A stretch of 37,997 nt of DNA from Aminobacter sp. J41 (GCF_000526635.1 NZ_JAGL01000031.1:134-38130); one strand, 5' to 3'. Positions 17,318 to 29,351 are shown, numbered from the stretch's first letter. Notes: generated by a model from the letters alone, not told the origin. Program-made: numbers and translations.

Positions 17318-17370
17318 GCCCCCTCCACCATGCTTAGCATGGTCCCCCTCCCCCGCATGTGGGGGAGGAT
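17318..17370 (+). repeat. Double-hairpin repeat, intact reference copy
   Basis: GCCCCCTCC, hairpin ACCATGC-TTA-GCATGGT, then CCCTCCCCC-GCATGT-GGGGGAGGAT. The copy at 10776-10817 plus 11946-11969 matches this when the IS110 element is removed. Confidence 0.75.
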
Positions 17371-17513
17371 CCGGCTGGATCAGCCTCAGAATCTTACCGC
17401 CACAGACGTTTCTTGCCAGGTCTGCATCGTCGCTTCCCCCCCCCGTGCCTCATGTCCGCTGCGCACCGCAATCATTGCCCGTGACACACCACGATCCATG
17501 AAAGGCATGACCC

Positions 17514-17553
17514 GGATCCTCCCCTGCGAAGCGCCGGAGGGGGCTCGTAGAGT
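17514..17553 (-). repeat. Double-hairpin repeat, shortened copy (minus orientation)
   Basis: Contains 28 bases identical to 12102-12129 (GAAGCGCCGGAGGGGGCTCG at its core). The second hairpin is reduced to ATCCTCCCC, so this looks like a deletion derivative. Confidence 0.65.
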
Positions 17554-17642
17554 GCCGGCGCGGGTTTCCCATCCTCTCATGGCAAATCTTCCGTTTTGCC
17601 AGCTTCCAGTCTTAGCAACCCCTCCCCTCTTTCTCTTTCCAT

Positions 17643-17667
17643 GGAACCTCCATCTTCCTGATCTGTT
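17643..17667 (+). promoter_or_regulatory. Sigma-EcfG-type promoter of the trehalose operon
   Basis: GGAAC (17643-17647), 16 bases, TGTT (17664-17667). The predicted start is about 17674, giving a 28-base leader to glgX. Trehalose synthesis is a classic target of the general stress response in rhizobia, which supports the match. Confidence 0.65.
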
Positions 17668-17701
17668 CGAACGCCACTGGTCCTCTTTCCCGGCGGTGTT
17701 C

Positions 17702-19769
<2,068 letters not shown>

Positions 19770-19777
<8 letters not shown>

Positions 19778-21578
19778 GCCAGACCGAGAATACCGCGTCT
19801 ATCCGCGCCACTGGGGCGCCGAATATGTTCGCGCCGGCGAAGTGCGCTTCCGCATTTGGGCGCCGGCCTTTGAGGAGCTGTCGATCCGCATCGACGGCGA
19901 GGAAACCGAAATGGGCCGCGACAAGGACGGCTGGTTCGAGCTGCTCGCCTCCGGCATCGCGCCCGGCACGCCCTACAGCTTCATCCTGCCGGATGGCAGG
20001 AGCCTGCCGGACCCCGCCTCCCGCGCGCAGCAGGCCGACGTGCACGGGCCGTCGCTGGTGGTCGACGCCACGCAATATCGCTGGAAGCATTCGGGCTGGC
20101 GCGGCCGCTACTGGCGCGAGGCCGTCATCTACGAGCTGCATGTCGGCACGTTTACCGAGGAAGGCACGTTCCTGGCCGCGATCGAGAAACTGCCGCATCT
20201 GGTCGAGGCCGGCTTCACGGCGATCGAGCTGATGCCGGTGGCGCAGTTTCCCGGCAAGCGAGGCTGGGGCTATGACGGGGTGCTTCCCTACGCGCCGCAC
20301 CATGCCTATGGCGCGCCGGATGACCTCAAGCAGCTGGTCGACGAGGCGCACGGCCACGGGCTGATGATAATGCTCGACGTGGTCTACAACCACTTCGGCC
20401 CGGACGGAAATTACCTGCCCACCTTCGCGCCGGAGTTCTTCGACGAAAAGCGCCATACGCCGTGGGGCGCGGCGATCGCCTACGACCGGCTGCCCGTTCG
20501 CCAGTTCTTCCTCGACAATGCGCGCTATTGGCTCGACGAGTACAATTTCGACGGCCTGCGCCTCGACGCCATCGACCAGATCCGCGACCCCTCGCCAAGG
20601 GAGCTGCTGGTCGAGCTTGCCGAGAAGGTCCGGCGCGAGTTCACTTACCGGCCGCGCCATCTAGTCACCGAGGACAACCGCAATGTCGCCTCGCTGCATG
20701 TGCGCGAGGACGGCAAGGCAACGCTCTACACCGGCGAGTGGAACGACGATTTTCACAACGCCGCCCATGTGCTTTTGACCGGCGAGGACGAGGGCTACTA
20801 CGAGGATTATGCTGAGGACCCGGCGGCGCTGCTCGCGCGCAGCCTTGCTGAGGGCTACTGCTATCAGGGCGAGGCGTCGAAACATCTTGGCGGCAAGCCA
20901 CGCGGCGAGCCCTCGACCGGCCTTCCGACCACCGCCTTCATCGACTTCCTGCAGAACCACGACCAGATCGGCAACCGCGCGCTCGGCGAGCGCCTGAGCG
21001 AACTCGCCTCGCCTGAGGCGATCCGGGCGCTCACCGCGATCCTGCTTCTGTCCCCGCACATCCCGATGATGTTCATGGGCGAGGAATGGGGCGAGCGGCG
21101 ACCGTTCCTGTTCTTTGCCGACTATCACGGCAGCCTCGCCGACGCGGTGCGCGAGGGACGGCGCAAGGAGTTCGCCCATTTCAAGGGGTTCGGGCGCGAT
21201 CCGAAGCTGATCCCCGACCCGAACGACCTGAAAACCTTCAAGGCATCGCGCATCGACTGGTCGCAGCTGGAAACCGACGAAGGCAAGGCGCGACTGGAAG
21301 AGGTGCGCACGCTGCTTGCGCTGCGGCGCGAGCACATCGTGCCCTATCTCGACGACAACGAGCCTTCGCCGGGCGTGATCCTGCCGGCGGACCCCGGCCT
21401 GATCGCCATCAACTGGCAGCTCGGCAATGCCCGGCTTGCGCTGCGCGCCAACCTGACCGGCGAGGCGGCCGCCTGCCCGCTGCCCGACGGCGAGATCATT
21501 TTCAGGGCGTTCGACGTACAGGAAAGCGACAGCGACGTGTTGCAGCCGTGGGATGTTCTGGTAGCCGTTGAGACATGA
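19770..21578 (+). CDS. treZ: Malto-oligosyltrehalose trehalohydrolase
   Basis: A 602-residue GH13 enzyme. An N-terminal CBM48-like domain (about 10-105, VRFRIWAPAFEELSI) precedes the barrel, with AVIYELHVGTFTEEGTF, GWGYDGVLPYAPHHAYG and MLDVVYNHFGPDGNY, the standard TreZ signature. D266 (DGLRLDAID) is the nucleophile, E301 (LVTEDN) the acid/base and the third Asp is in NHDQIGNRA. It cleaves trehalose from malto-oligosyltrehalose made by TreY. The start lies eight bases inside the end of glgX and the stop overlaps malQ (ATGA), so translation is coupled. Confidence 0.93.
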
Positions 21579-23236
21579 GCGAAACGCAGTCCAGACCCGC
21601 CGCCCTTTCCCGCTGCTTCCTGCCAAACTGGCTGATGCAGCGCCGCGCCTGGGGCATCAGCGTCCAGCTCTACGAGCTGCGCTCTGCCCGCAACTGGGGC
21701 ATCGGCGATTTTCACGACCTTGCGGAGTTTGCGCAGCTTGCCGGCGAGGCGGGCGCGGAGTTCGTGGGCCTCAACCCGCTGCATGCGCTGTTCATGGCCG
21801 AGCCCTACCGGCGCAGCCCGTTTTCGCCTTCCAACCGCCGCTTCCTCAATCCGCTCTACATCGCCGTCGACCATGTCGAAGGCTTCGAGCCTGCCATGGC
21901 CGACGAGGCGAAGCTGGAACGGCTTCGGGCAGTCGATCTGGTCGACTATCCGGGCGTTGCCGAAGCCAAGCTCAACGCGCTGAAAAAGATCTGGCAAAAG
22001 CGCAAGCCGAAGGTCGCCGCGCCGGATCCGCAGCTTCGCCTGCACGCGCTATTCGAGGCGCTGTCGCTGGACATGGTTGCAAAAGGCCACGGCGCCGGCT
22101 GGCTTTCCTGGCCGGAGGAATTTCATGACCCGAACTCGGCGGCGGTGAAGAAATTCGCCACCGCCCACGAGGACGAGATCGCCTTCCACGTCTGGCTGCA
22201 GCAGCTGGCGCGCGAGCAGCTGGAGCGTGCCGGAGAAGCGGCAAAGGCCGCCGGCATGCGCATCGGTCTTTATCTCGACTTTGCAGTCGGCGAGGCGCCG
22301 GACGGCTCCGCCACCTGGGGCGACCGCGAGCTATCCGTTCGCGGTGTTTCGGTCGGCGCGCCACCCGATGTCTTCACCGCCGCAGGCCAGGACTGGGGCC
22401 TCGCACCGCTTGCTCCCGACGCGCTCGCGGCCAACGGCTTTGCCCCCTATCGCGAACTGATGTCGGCCGCGGCCCGCAATGCCGGAGCGCTTCGCATCGA
22501 CCATGCCATGTCGCTGCGCCAGCTGTTCTGGATCCCGGTCGGGCGCCCGGCGGCCGAGGGCGCCTATGTGCAATATCCGCTCGAAGGCACTATCGTGGCA
22601 CTCGCGGAGCTTTCCAACGCGCAGGAGATGGTGGTGATCGGCGAAGACCTCGGCCATGTGCCGGAAGGCTTTCGCGACACCATGGCCGCGGCGCACATCC
22701 TTTCCTACCGCATCCTTTATTTCGAAAAGCGCGGCCAGCGCTTCATCGCGCCAAAAGACTGGCCGCTGCTCGCGCTCGCGTGCCTCTCCACCCATGACCT
22801 GCCGACCCTCAAGGGCTGGTGGGCGGGCGACGACATTGCGCTGCGCGCCGAATATGGCCTGATCTCGCAAGCGGCCGCCACCTTGCAGCGGCGCGAGCGC
22901 CGCACTGAGCGGCGCAACCTCCTCGAGGCCTTTGCCCGCGCGGGGCTGCTGTCGCGCCGCGACATGCGCGTGCTGCTTGCCCGCCGGACGCTCGACGACG
23001 CCGCTTATGCGCGGCTTGCCGTCGCCGCGCATCGCTACATCGCCCGCACGCCGGGCAGGCTCACTGCCATGCGCCTTGCCGACGCCGTCGGCGAGTTTCA
23101 CCCGACCAACCTTCCCGGCACGTCGGACGAATATCCGAACTGGCAGCGCAAGCTTGACGTACCACTGGAACAAATCAGGGGGAGTGCGCTTTTCGGGCAG
23201 CTGACTGCAGCCCTGAGAAGAGAGCGCCCCGCATGA
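21575..23236 (+). CDS. malQ: 4-alpha-glucanotransferase (amylomaltase)
   Basis: A 553-residue GH77 enzyme without the longer N-terminal extension of E. coli MalQ. Motifs: RAWGISVQLYELRSARNWGIGDF, SPFSPSNRRFLNPLYI, nucleophile D309 (ALRIDHAM), acid/base E357 (VIGEDLG) and D408 (STHDLPT). It rearranges maltodextrins, lengthening short chains so that TreY can use them. It sits between treZ and treY with four-base ATGA overlaps on both sides (21575-21578 and 23233-23236). This order is tight and suggests stoichiometric expression with the two trehalose enzymes. Confidence 0.93.
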   Translation: MSETQSRPAALSRCFLPNWLMQRRAWGISVQLYELRSARNWGIGDFHDLAEFAQLAGEAGAEFVGLNPLHALFMAEPYRRSPFSPSNRRFLNPLYIAVDHVEGFEPAMADEAKLERLRAVDLVDYPGVAEAKLNALKKIWQKRKPKVAAPDPQLRLHALFEALSLDMVAKGHGAGWLSWPEEFHDPNSAAVKKFATAHEDEIAFHVWLQQLAREQLERAGEAAKAAGMRIGLYLDFAVGEAPDGSATWGDRELSVRGVSVGAPPDVFTAAGQDWGLAPLAPDALAANGFAPYRELMSAAARNAGALRIDHAMSLRQLFWIPVGRPAAEGAYVQYPLEGTIVALAELSNAQEMVVIGEDLGHVPEGFRDTMAAAHILSYRILYFEKRGQRFIAPKDWPLLALACLSTHDLPTLKGWWAGDDIALRAEYGLISQAAATLQRRERRTERRNLLEAFARAGLLSRRDMRVLLARRTLDDAAYARLAVAAHRYIARTPGRLTAMRLADAVGEFHPTNLPGTSDEYPNWQRKLDVPLEQIRGSALFGQLTAALRRERPA

Positions 23237-25782
23237 CCCCACCGATCGCCACCTACCGCCTGCAGTTTCGCAACGGCATGACCTTCGAGCAGGCGGCGGC
23301 GATCGTGCCCTACCTGAAAAGGCTGGGCGTCAGCCACCTCTACGCCTCACCGATCTTCGCCGCGACGAAGGGCTCGACCCACGGCTACGACGTCACCGAC
23401 CACAACGCCTTCGACCCGGACTTGGGCGGTCGTGAAGGCTTCGAGAAGCTGCATCAGGCCCTCAAAGATGCGGGGCTGAAACTCATCCTCGACATCGTGC
23501 CGAACCACATGGCCGCCTCGCTCGAAAACCCTTGGTGGCGGAGCGTCATCGAGTTCGGCCGCGACAGCGCCTTTGCCGATCATTTCGACATCGACTGGAG
23601 CCGCCGCCTCACCCTGCCGGTCCTCGGCAAGCCGTTCGACGAAGCGCTCGCAGCCGGCGAAATCCGCCTCGCCATCGACCGTGCCAATGGCTGCCTCGCC
23701 CTCGGCTATTACGACAATCTCTTTCCGCTCAATCCGGCGAGCTATGGCTTCGTCGCCGAGTCCTTTCCGGAAGCCTCGTCCTTTGCCCGCGAGGCCGGCT
23801 GGCAGGCGCCGTTCGATGGCCGCATCGACGAAGAGCTTGCCGAGCTTTCGCAGGACCGCGCCTTCATCTCCGCCCTGCATGACCGCCAGTCCTGGCAGCT
23901 GACCTACTGGAAGGAAGCGAAGAAGGATCTGTCCTATCGCCGCTTCTTCGAGGTAACGGGCCTTGTCGGCGTGCGCGTCGAGGACGAGGCAGTGTTCAGC
24001 GACGTGCACGCGCTCATCCTCGAGCTCGTCCGCTCCGGCAAGGTGGATGGCCTGCGCGTCGACCATGTCGACGGCCTTGCCCGCCTCTGCCAGTATCTCA
24101 GACGCCTGCGCGCCGCGATCGGCGACGACAAGCTGCTTCTGGTCGAAAAGATTCTTGGTCCCGGCGAGAAGCTCCCGGCCGAATGGGGCAATGTCGGCAC
24201 GACCGGCTACGAATTCATCGACCGGCTCTCCGGCCTCCTGGTCGAGACCGCGGGCCGCGAGGCGATGCGCAGCGCCTATTCCACCTTCTGCAGCCGTCCG
24301 CTCGAAATGGGCGACGAAATCCGCGCCGCCAAGGAGCTGATGTTACGCCGCAATTTCGAGGGTGAACTTGCCCGCCTTGCCGCCCACGCCGCGGCGCGTG
24401 CGGCGGAGGCAGGCCAGGACCTTGGCAAGGAAGCGCTCGCCGACGCGCTGGTCGAGATCATCCAGGGGTTCAGCGTCTACCGCACCTATGGCGAGCAGGA
24501 CGGCCTTTCCGGCCCCGACCTTGCCATGCTCGGCAGCGCCGTTGGCGCGGCCCTTGCGCGCGAGGAAGCCGACCCGCAGGCAATCCGCTTCATCACCCCC
24601 CTCCTCCACGGCGACAACGAGGACAAACCATTCCGCCAGCGCTTCCAGCAGCTCACCGGACCGGTGATGGCAAAGGCGATCGAGGACACGCTGTTTTACC
24701 GCATCAACCCGCTGATCGCGCTCAACGAAGTCGGCGCCGATCCGGAAGGCACTGAAGGCGGCATGGATGCCTTTCACGCGGCGATGATGGAGGAAACGCC
24801 GCTCAGCCTCCTCGCCACCAGTACCCACGACACGAAGCGCGGCGAGGATGCCCGTGCGCGTCTCTATGCGCTCGCCGAGGCGCCGGACCTGTGGGCCGAG
24901 GCCGTCAGCCGCTGGAGCCGGATGAACTCGTCGCTGCGCACCACCATCGACGGCCGCGCCGTGCCGGAACCCGATGTGGAATGGCTGATCTACCAGGCGC
25001 TTGCCGGCATCTGGCCGGCCGGCGAGGTCGATGATGCGGCCGTTGCCGGGCTTTCCGAACGCTTCCTGCCCTATCTCGAAAAGGCGCTGCGCGAGGCAAA
25101 GCTGCGTACCGACTGGCTGGACGAGAAGCCGGATTACGAGGCGGCGGTCAAATCCTTCACCGAGCGGTTGCTGTCGCCCGCAAGCTCCGACTTCCTCGAC
25201 GATTTCGCCGCGACGCTGCAGCCCTTCATGGCCGCCGGCATGGTCAATTCGCTGTCGCAGACGGTGGCGAAGCTGACCGCGCCCGGAATTCCCGACATCT
25301 ATAACGGCGCGGAAGCGCTGGACTTGAGCCTCGTCGATCCCGACAACCGCCGTCCGGTCGACTTCGATCGCCTGTCGGCCTGGCTCGACGAGACGCCGGA
25401 TCTCGCCACCCTTGCTTCGACCGACACCGAAGGCCGGCTCAAGCAGCAGATCATTGCCCGCACGCTGAGCGCGCGCCGCGACCACCCCGAGCTTTTCCTG
25501 ACCGGCGACTATATTCCTCTCACCGTCCGCGGCCCGCTTGCGAGCTACCACATCGCCTGGCTGCGCCTGCTTCCCGACGAAGCCGCACTCGTCGTCCTCA
25601 CCCGCCTGCCGCTGACCCGCGCGGTCCTCTCCGGCGTGACCGATACGGTGATCGACCTTCCCCGCGGCTTTTCCCCCGCCTTCCGCAACATCCTCACCGG
25701 CGACCTCATCATCCCCGACGGCCCGCTGGCGCTCGAAGCGGTGCTCGGCAAACTGCCGGTTGCAGTGGCGGTGGCGGAGTAA
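23233..25782 (+). CDS. treY: Malto-oligosyltrehalose synthase
   Basis: An 849-residue GH13 enzyme beginning PIATYRLQFRNGMTFEQAAAIVPYL, the typical TreY start. Motifs: HLYASPIFAATKGSTHGYDVTD, LILDIVPNHMA, nucleophile D277 (DGLRVDHVDGL), acid/base E305 (LLVEKIL) and STHDTKRGEDARARL. It turns the reducing-end alpha-1,4 bond of a maltodextrin into the alpha,alpha-1,1 bond. Last gene of the operon. A GC-rich hairpin at about 25826-25847 (CTCCCGC..GCGGGGG) without a T tract is the only terminator candidate. With GlgX, MalQ and TreZ it forms a complete glycogen-to-trehalose route. Confidence 0.93.
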   Translation: MTPPIATYRLQFRNGMTFEQAAAIVPYLKRLGVSHLYASPIFAATKGSTHGYDVTDHNAFDPDLGGREGFEKLHQALKDAGLKLILDIVPNHMAASLENPWWRSVIEFGRDSAFADHFDIDWSRRLTLPVLGKPFDEALAAGEIRLAIDRANGCLALGYYDNLFPLNPASYGFVAESFPEASSFAREAGWQAPFDGRIDEELAELSQDRAFISALHDRQSWQLTYWKEAKKDLSYRRFFEVTGLVGVRVEDEAVFSDVHALILELVRSGKVDGLRVDHVDGLARLCQYLRRLRAAIGDDKLLLVEKILGPGEKLPAEWGNVGTTGYEFIDRLSGLLVETAGREAMRSAYSTFCSRPLEMGDEIRAAKELMLRRNFEGELARLAAHAAARAAEAGQDLGKEALADALVEIIQGFSVYRTYGEQDGLSGPDLAMLGSAVGAALAREEADPQAIRFITPLLHGDNEDKPFRQRFQQLTGPVMAKAIEDTLFYRINPLIALNEVGADPEGTEGGMDAFHAAMMEETPLSLLATSTHDTKRGEDARARLYALAEAPDLWAEAVSRWSRMNSSLRTTIDGRAVPEPDVEWLIYQALAGIWPAGEVDDAAVAGLSERFLPYLEKALREAKLRTDWLDEKPDYEAAVKSFTERLLSPASSDFLDDFAATLQPFMAAGMVNSLSQTVAKLTAPGIPDIYNGAEALDLSLVDPDNRRPVDFDRLSAWLDETPDLATLASTDTEGRLKQQIIARTLSARRDHPELFLTGDYIPLTVRGPLASYHIAWLRLLPDEAALVVLTRLPLTRAVLSGVTDTVIDLPRGFSPAFRNILTGDLIIPDGPLALEAVLGKLPVAVAVAE

Positions 25783-25869
25783 GCCGGGGCACGCTGATCC
25801 GCTCTCCGGAGGCTCTTTCCACACCTCCCGCAAGGTCACCGCGGGGGGGCTTCCGGCCGGCGAATAAAT

Positions 25870-25898
25870 TTGTTTACGGACCGACCGTTTTGTAGGAT
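25870..25898 (+). promoter_or_regulatory. Possible promoter of metNIQ
   Basis: TTGTTT, 17 bases, TAGGAT in an AT-rich patch. The implied start near 25905 gives a leader of about 345 bases before metN, long enough for a regulatory device. The -35 and -10 boxes are only moderate matches. Confidence 0.4.
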
Positions 25899-25995
25899 TT
25901 TCTTTCCCTTCCTGCGCGGAATTATGGATGCCAGAAGCTCATATTTTTTCATGGCTCGGGTCATCTTGTCGCCGTTCTTGGATGGGAATTCAGCC

Positions 25996-26067
25996 ATGCC
26001 GACTTTCGACCTGACCATGCCGCCGGCAGCCGCTTTGCGCCTGCGCGCATGCATGTGTATGCGTTGA
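25996..26067 (+). CDS. Candidate leader peptide with Cys/Met control codons
   Basis: A 23-codon ORF that ends RACMCMR-stop (codons TGC ATG TGT ATG CGT TGA), in the leader of the methionine transporter operon. A weak GGGA site precedes the ATG at 25996. The Cys-Met-Cys-Met run lies inside a small hairpin (CGCAT 26046-26050, ATGCG 26059-26063), and a strong hairpin starts 18 bases after the stop. This is the architecture of an amino-acid attenuator. The frame is open upstream to 25870, so the exact start is not certain. Whether it is translated is unknown. Confidence 0.45.
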   Translation: MPTFDLTMPPAAALRLRACMCMR

Positions 26068-26118
26068 GCTGATTGTCTGGTCCCGATGCCGCGTGGCCCC
26101 GCGGCATCCGGACGGGGC
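26046..26118 (+). promoter_or_regulatory. Alternative RNA structures in the metN leader
   Basis: Hairpin 1 (26046-26063) covers the Cys/Met codons. Hairpin 2 is GATGCCGCG (26085-26093) with CGCGGCATC (26100-26108), a perfect nine-pair stem. A competing stem, GCCCCG (26096-26101) with CGGGGC (26113-26118), cannot form together with hairpin 2. No U tract follows, so control could be at translation or Rho level. A further hairpin, GCCCG..CGGGC, lies near 26214-26229, close to the metN ribosome site. No SAM riboswitch motif was recognised. Confidence 0.4.
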
Positions 26119-26250
26119 AGGACGGCGCCAGCGGCTCCTTACCTGCCCCTCCCCCCTTTCGAGAACGGCTTCCCCCCGCACAGGCTCGAGCCGGAACTCA
26201 GGTCAATGCAGTGCCCGTCCGACCGGGCCTTGCGCAGATGGAAGATGGAA

Positions 26251-27360
26251 ATGCTCAACACAGTGCAGACCAGTTCGCCGCCGGCAGAGGCGGCTTCAGC
26301 CGAAGGCGCCGAGCCCGACATCGTGCGGCTCGAAGGCGTCGCCAAGGTTTTCCCCGCCACCAAGAAGAGCGCGGCCGTGACCGCGCTGTCGTCGATCGAC
26401 CTTGCCGCGCCACGCGGCTCGATCACCGCCATCATCGGCCGCTCGGGCGCCGGCAAGTCGACGCTGATCCGCCTCGTCAACGGGCTTGAACGGCCTAGCT
26501 CCGGCAAGGTGCTGGTCGACGGCCAGGACATCGCCCAGCTGCCCGAGGACAGGCTGCGCACGATCCGCCGCTCGATCGGCATGATCTTCCAGCACTTCAA
26601 CCTCTTGTCCTCGCGCACCGTGTTCGACAATGTCGCGCTGCCGCTCGAGATCGCCGGCATGCCGAAGAAGGACATTGCCGCGCGGGTCACCCCGCTGCTC
26701 GACCTCGTCGGCCTTGCCGACAAGCGCGACCGCTATCCGGCAGAGCTTTCCGGCGGCCAGAAGCAGCGCGTCGGCATTGCCCGTGCGCTGGCAACGCGCC
26801 CGAAACTGCTCCTCTCCGACGAGGCGACCTCGGCGCTCGACCCCGAAACGACCCACTCGGTGCTCGCGCTGCTTAAGCGCATCAACCACGAGCTGGGGCT
26901 CACCATCCTGCTCATCACGCACGAGATGGAAGTGGTGAAGTCGATTGCCGACAACGTCGCCGTCATCGACGGCGGCAAGATCGTCGAGCGCGGTTCGACC
27001 TTCGACATCTTCACCCACCCACAGCACCCGACGACCAAGGTGCTGCTTTCCGGCGTGCCGGGCATGCAGCTGCCGGGCTATGCGCAGGCGCACCTCACCC
27101 AGGAGCGCAAGCCAGGCTCGCAGGTGGTGCTGCGCATCGTCTTCTCCGGCCCGCATGCGACCGACCCGGTGCTGTCGCGGCTGACCGGCGAGCTTGGCGT
27201 CGACCTCAACATCCTCGGCGGCGCCGTCGACGAGATCGCCGGCAAGCCGTTCGGCACGCTGTTCGTTTCCTTCCCCGCCGACGACGCACGGCTTGAGCGC
27301 GTGCGCTCGATCCTCGGCGGCCTCAACCTCACCACGGAGGTGCTCGGCTATGTCGCCTGA
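26251..27360 (+). CDS. metN: Methionine ABC transporter ATP-binding protein
   Basis: A 369-residue ATPase. Walker [10 protein letters not shown] (63-71), Q-loop [16 protein letters not shown], signature [15 protein letters not shown], Walker [15 protein letters not shown] and switch ITHEMEVV are followed by a C-terminal NIL (ACT-like) domain from about residue 285 ([20 protein letters not shown]), which binds methionine and inhibits transport when the cell pool is high. The ATG at 26251 has GGAAG six bases upstream; an ATG two codons earlier is also possible. The N-terminal tail is longer than in E. coli MetN. The gene overlaps metI by 11 bases. Confidence 0.92.
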   Translation: MLNTVQTSSPPAEAASAEGAEPDIVRLEGVAKVFPATKKSAAVTALSSIDLAAPRGSITAIIGRSGAGKSTLIRLVNGLERPSSGKVLVDGQDIAQLPEDRLRTIRRSIGMIFQHFNLLSSRTVFDNVALPLEIAGMPKKDIAARVTPLLDLVGLADKRDRYPAELSGGQKQRVGIARALATRPKLLLSDEATSALDPETTHSVLALLKRINHELGLTILLITHEMEVVKSIADNVAVIDGGKIVERGSTFDIFTHPQHPTTKVLLSGVPGMQLPGYAQAHLTQERKPGSQVVLRIVFSGPHATDPVLSRLTGELGVDLNILGGAVDEIAGKPFGTLFVSFPADDARLERVRSILGGLNLTTEVLGYVA

Positions 27361-28015
27361 GATTGCCTGGCTCATCGTTCGCGCCACCGGCCAGACCCTG
27401 CAGATGGTGGCGGTTGCCGCCATCATCGGCTCGCTGATCGGCATTCCGCTCGGCGTGTTTCTCGCCACCAGCCAGAAGGGCGAGCTGTTCGCGGCGCCCG
27501 TCGCCAACAAGGTGCTCGGCGCCATCGTCAACGCGACGCGCTCGACGCCCTTCATCATCCTCGTCGTCGCCATCATCCCGTTCACGCGGCTGGTGGCCGG
27601 CACCTCGATCGGCACCACGGCGGCGATCGTGCCGCTGACGATCGCGACGATCCCGTTCGTCGCCCGCCTCGTCGAGGCCTCGATCCGCGAGGTGGATCCG
27701 GGCCTCATCGAGACCGCGCGCGCCATGGGCGCAACGCCGATGCAGATCGTCTGGAAGGTGCTGCTTGCGGAAGCGCGCCCCGGCATCACGCTCGCCCTTA
27801 CCCTCACCGTCGTCAGCCTGATCGGCTACTCGGCAATGGTGGGCGCGGTCGGCGGCGGCGGCCTTGGCGACCTTGGTATCCGCTACGGCTACCAGCGCTT
27901 CATGCCCGACGTGATGCTGGCGGTGGTGGTGGTGCTGATCGTCCTCGTCCAGCTCATCCAGTCCATCGGCGACGGGCTCGCCCGCCGCTTCGACAAGCGC
28001 CAGCGCTCGCGCTGA
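27350..28015 (+). CDS. metI: Methionine ABC transporter permease
   Basis: A 221-residue permease with about five membrane spans. [44 protein letters not shown] and the EAA loop [33 protein letters not shown] are typical of MetI. It begins 11 bases inside metN. D- and L-methionine are the usual substrates. The next gene, metQ, starts 53 bases downstream. Confidence 0.93.
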   Translation: MSPEIAWLIVRATGQTLQMVAVAAIIGSLIGIPLGVFLATSQKGELFAAPVANKVLGAIVNATRSTPFIILVVAIIPFTRLVAGTSIGTTAAIVPLTIATIPFVARLVEASIREVDPGLIETARAMGATPMQIVWKVLLAEARPGITLALTLTVVSLIGYSAMVGAVGGGGLGDLGIRYGYQRFMPDVMLAVVVVLIVLVQLIQSIGDGLARRFDKRQRSR

Positions 28016-28068
28016 CGGAAAAAATTCAACCGAACCGAAACCCAACCGTATTTTCAGGGAGCAGAAAA

Positions 28069-28851
28069 ATGTTCAGCAAGATCACCATCGCCGCAAGCCT
28101 CGCGCTTGCGCTTCTGACCGGCACCGCCTCGGCCGAGGCGATCAAGGTCGGCGTCACGCCCGGACCGCACGCGCAGATCCTCGAGAAGGTCAAGGAAGTC
28201 GCCGCCCGCAACGGCCTCGAGATCGAGATCCTCGAATTCTCCGACTATGTCGTGCCGAACCAGGCGCTCAATGACGGCGAGCTCGACGCCAACTCGTTCC
28301 AGCACGAGCCCTACCTCATCAACCAGGTCAAGGACCGCGGCTACAAGATCGAGAACGTCGCCTGGACGGTGAACTTCCCGATGGGCGTTTACTCGAAGAA
28401 GTACAAGACCTTCGACGAAGTGCCGGATGGCGCCACCATCGCGATCCCGAACGATCCGACCAATGGCGGCCGCGCGCTGTTCATCTTCGCCGACCAGGGC
28501 ATCATCAAGGTCAACCCGGACAAGGGCCTCGCGGTCGGCCCGGCCGACATTACCGAGAACCCGAAGAACCTCAACTTCATCGAGCTCGACGCTGCCCAGC
28601 TGCCGCGCTCGCTGGATGACACCGACGCATCGGCCGTCAACTCGAACTACGCGATCCCGGCGGGCCTCAACCCGGCCACCGACGCGCTGCTGCGCGAAGG
28701 CGCCAAGGCTCCGTACGTCAACCTGATCGCCGTGCGCACCGAGGACAAGGACAAGGAGTGGGTCAAGCAGCTGATCGCCGCCTACCACACCGACGAAGTG
28801 AAGTCGTTCGTGGAAGAGACCTTCAAGGGCGCCGTCGTCACCGCCTGGTAA
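28069..28851 (+). CDS. metQ: Methionine-binding periplasmic protein
   Basis: A 260-residue NlpA/MetQ-family binding protein. The signal peptide (about 1-23, TGTASAEA) has no lipobox cysteine, so it should be a soluble periplasmic protein, unlike the lipoprotein MetQ of E. coli. Family motifs: IKVGVTPGPHAQILEKVKE, DANSFQHEPYL, GATIAIPNDPTNGGRALFI, and SNYAIPAGLNP. GGGAG precedes the ATG. It is the last gene of metNIQ; a GC-rich hairpin (28873-28906) and a clear terminator follow. Confidence 0.93.
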   Translation: MFSKITIAASLALALLTGTASAEAIKVGVTPGPHAQILEKVKEVAARNGLEIEILEFSDYVVPNQALNDGELDANSFQHEPYLINQVKDRGYKIENVAWTVNFPMGVYSKKYKTFDEVPDGATIAIPNDPTNGGRALFIFADQGIIKVNPDKGLAVGPADITENPKNLNFIELDAAQLPRSLDDTDASAVNSNYAIPAGLNPATDALLREGAKAPYVNLIAVRTEDKDKEWVKQLIAAYHTDEVKSFVEETFKGAVVTAW

Positions 28852-28911
28852 GCCGCGGCTGACACCCATTCTCCCGCGGCCCTGGCCCAGACAACTAGGC
28901 CGCGGGCAAAC

Positions 28912-28942
28912 GAAAAGCCGGCAGGAAACTGTCGGCTTTTTT
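28912..28942 (+). terminator. Intrinsic terminator of metNIQ
   Basis: AGCCGGCAG (28916-28924), loop GAAA, CTGTCGGCT (28929-28937) and a T6 run. One G-T wobble in a nine-pair stem. A second perfect hairpin, CCCGCGGCC..GGCCGCGGG (28873-28906), lies just before it. Confidence 0.9.
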
Positions 28943-29012
28943 GTGTCTCGGGAGACCGCCAAGGGGGAGGAATTGAGGCGGGCCCAATCTCGGCCGCTGG
29001 CTCGATGGAAAT

Positions 29013-29052
29013 GTTCAGGCATGGATGCCACGGTCAAACCGTGGCATGACGA
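29013..29052 (-). repeat. Palindromic intergenic repeat, copy 4
   Basis: GTTCAGGCATGGA-TGCCACGG-TCAAA-CCGTGGCA-TGACGAAG. It has the same stem as copy 2 in the opposite orientation, in the gap between converging metQ and groEL. The 28943-29519 gap holds no gene. Confidence 0.8.
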
Positions 29053-29220
29053 AGTGGCTGTGCCGCGCCCGCAAAGTTGCCATGCGCCCACACTTGAATG
29101 CTGTACCCCGCAGGGTTTCCATCCGGCGCCGGGGGCTGAACGTCGCTGAGACCGAAGGCTCGCCCGATCACCGCCGGGTCGCACGCGGCGCCTCGTAATT
29201 GCTCACGACCTCACCACCTT

Positions 29221-29260
29221 CGTCATCGTCGGGCCTGGCCCGACGATCCATGCCTGAACG
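29221..29260 (+). repeat. Palindromic intergenic repeat, copy 5
   Basis: CGTCAT-CGTCGGG-CCTGG-CCCGACG-ATCCATGCCTGAACG. It lies 168 bases from copy 4 in inverted orientation, so the two could also pair with each other through their flanks. Confidence 0.8.
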
Positions 29261-29351
29261 GTTCCGCTAGACGACGCGACGAGCACGAGGGCTCGCATCA
29301 ACCTGCAGCATCGCAGTCGGGATCGCCTCAGCCCTCCACCTGCCCCCTAAC

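Noticed and set aside
24343..25839. 498-codon minus-strand frame opposite treY
   Set aside because: Shadow frame with repetitive Arg/Gly/Val content; treY on the other strand is unambiguous.
25783..26250. SAM-II or SAM/SAH riboswitch before metN
   Set aside because: The region was read for the conserved cores of these riboswitches and none was recognised. The leader ORF and hairpins fit better, although a covariance search was not possible.
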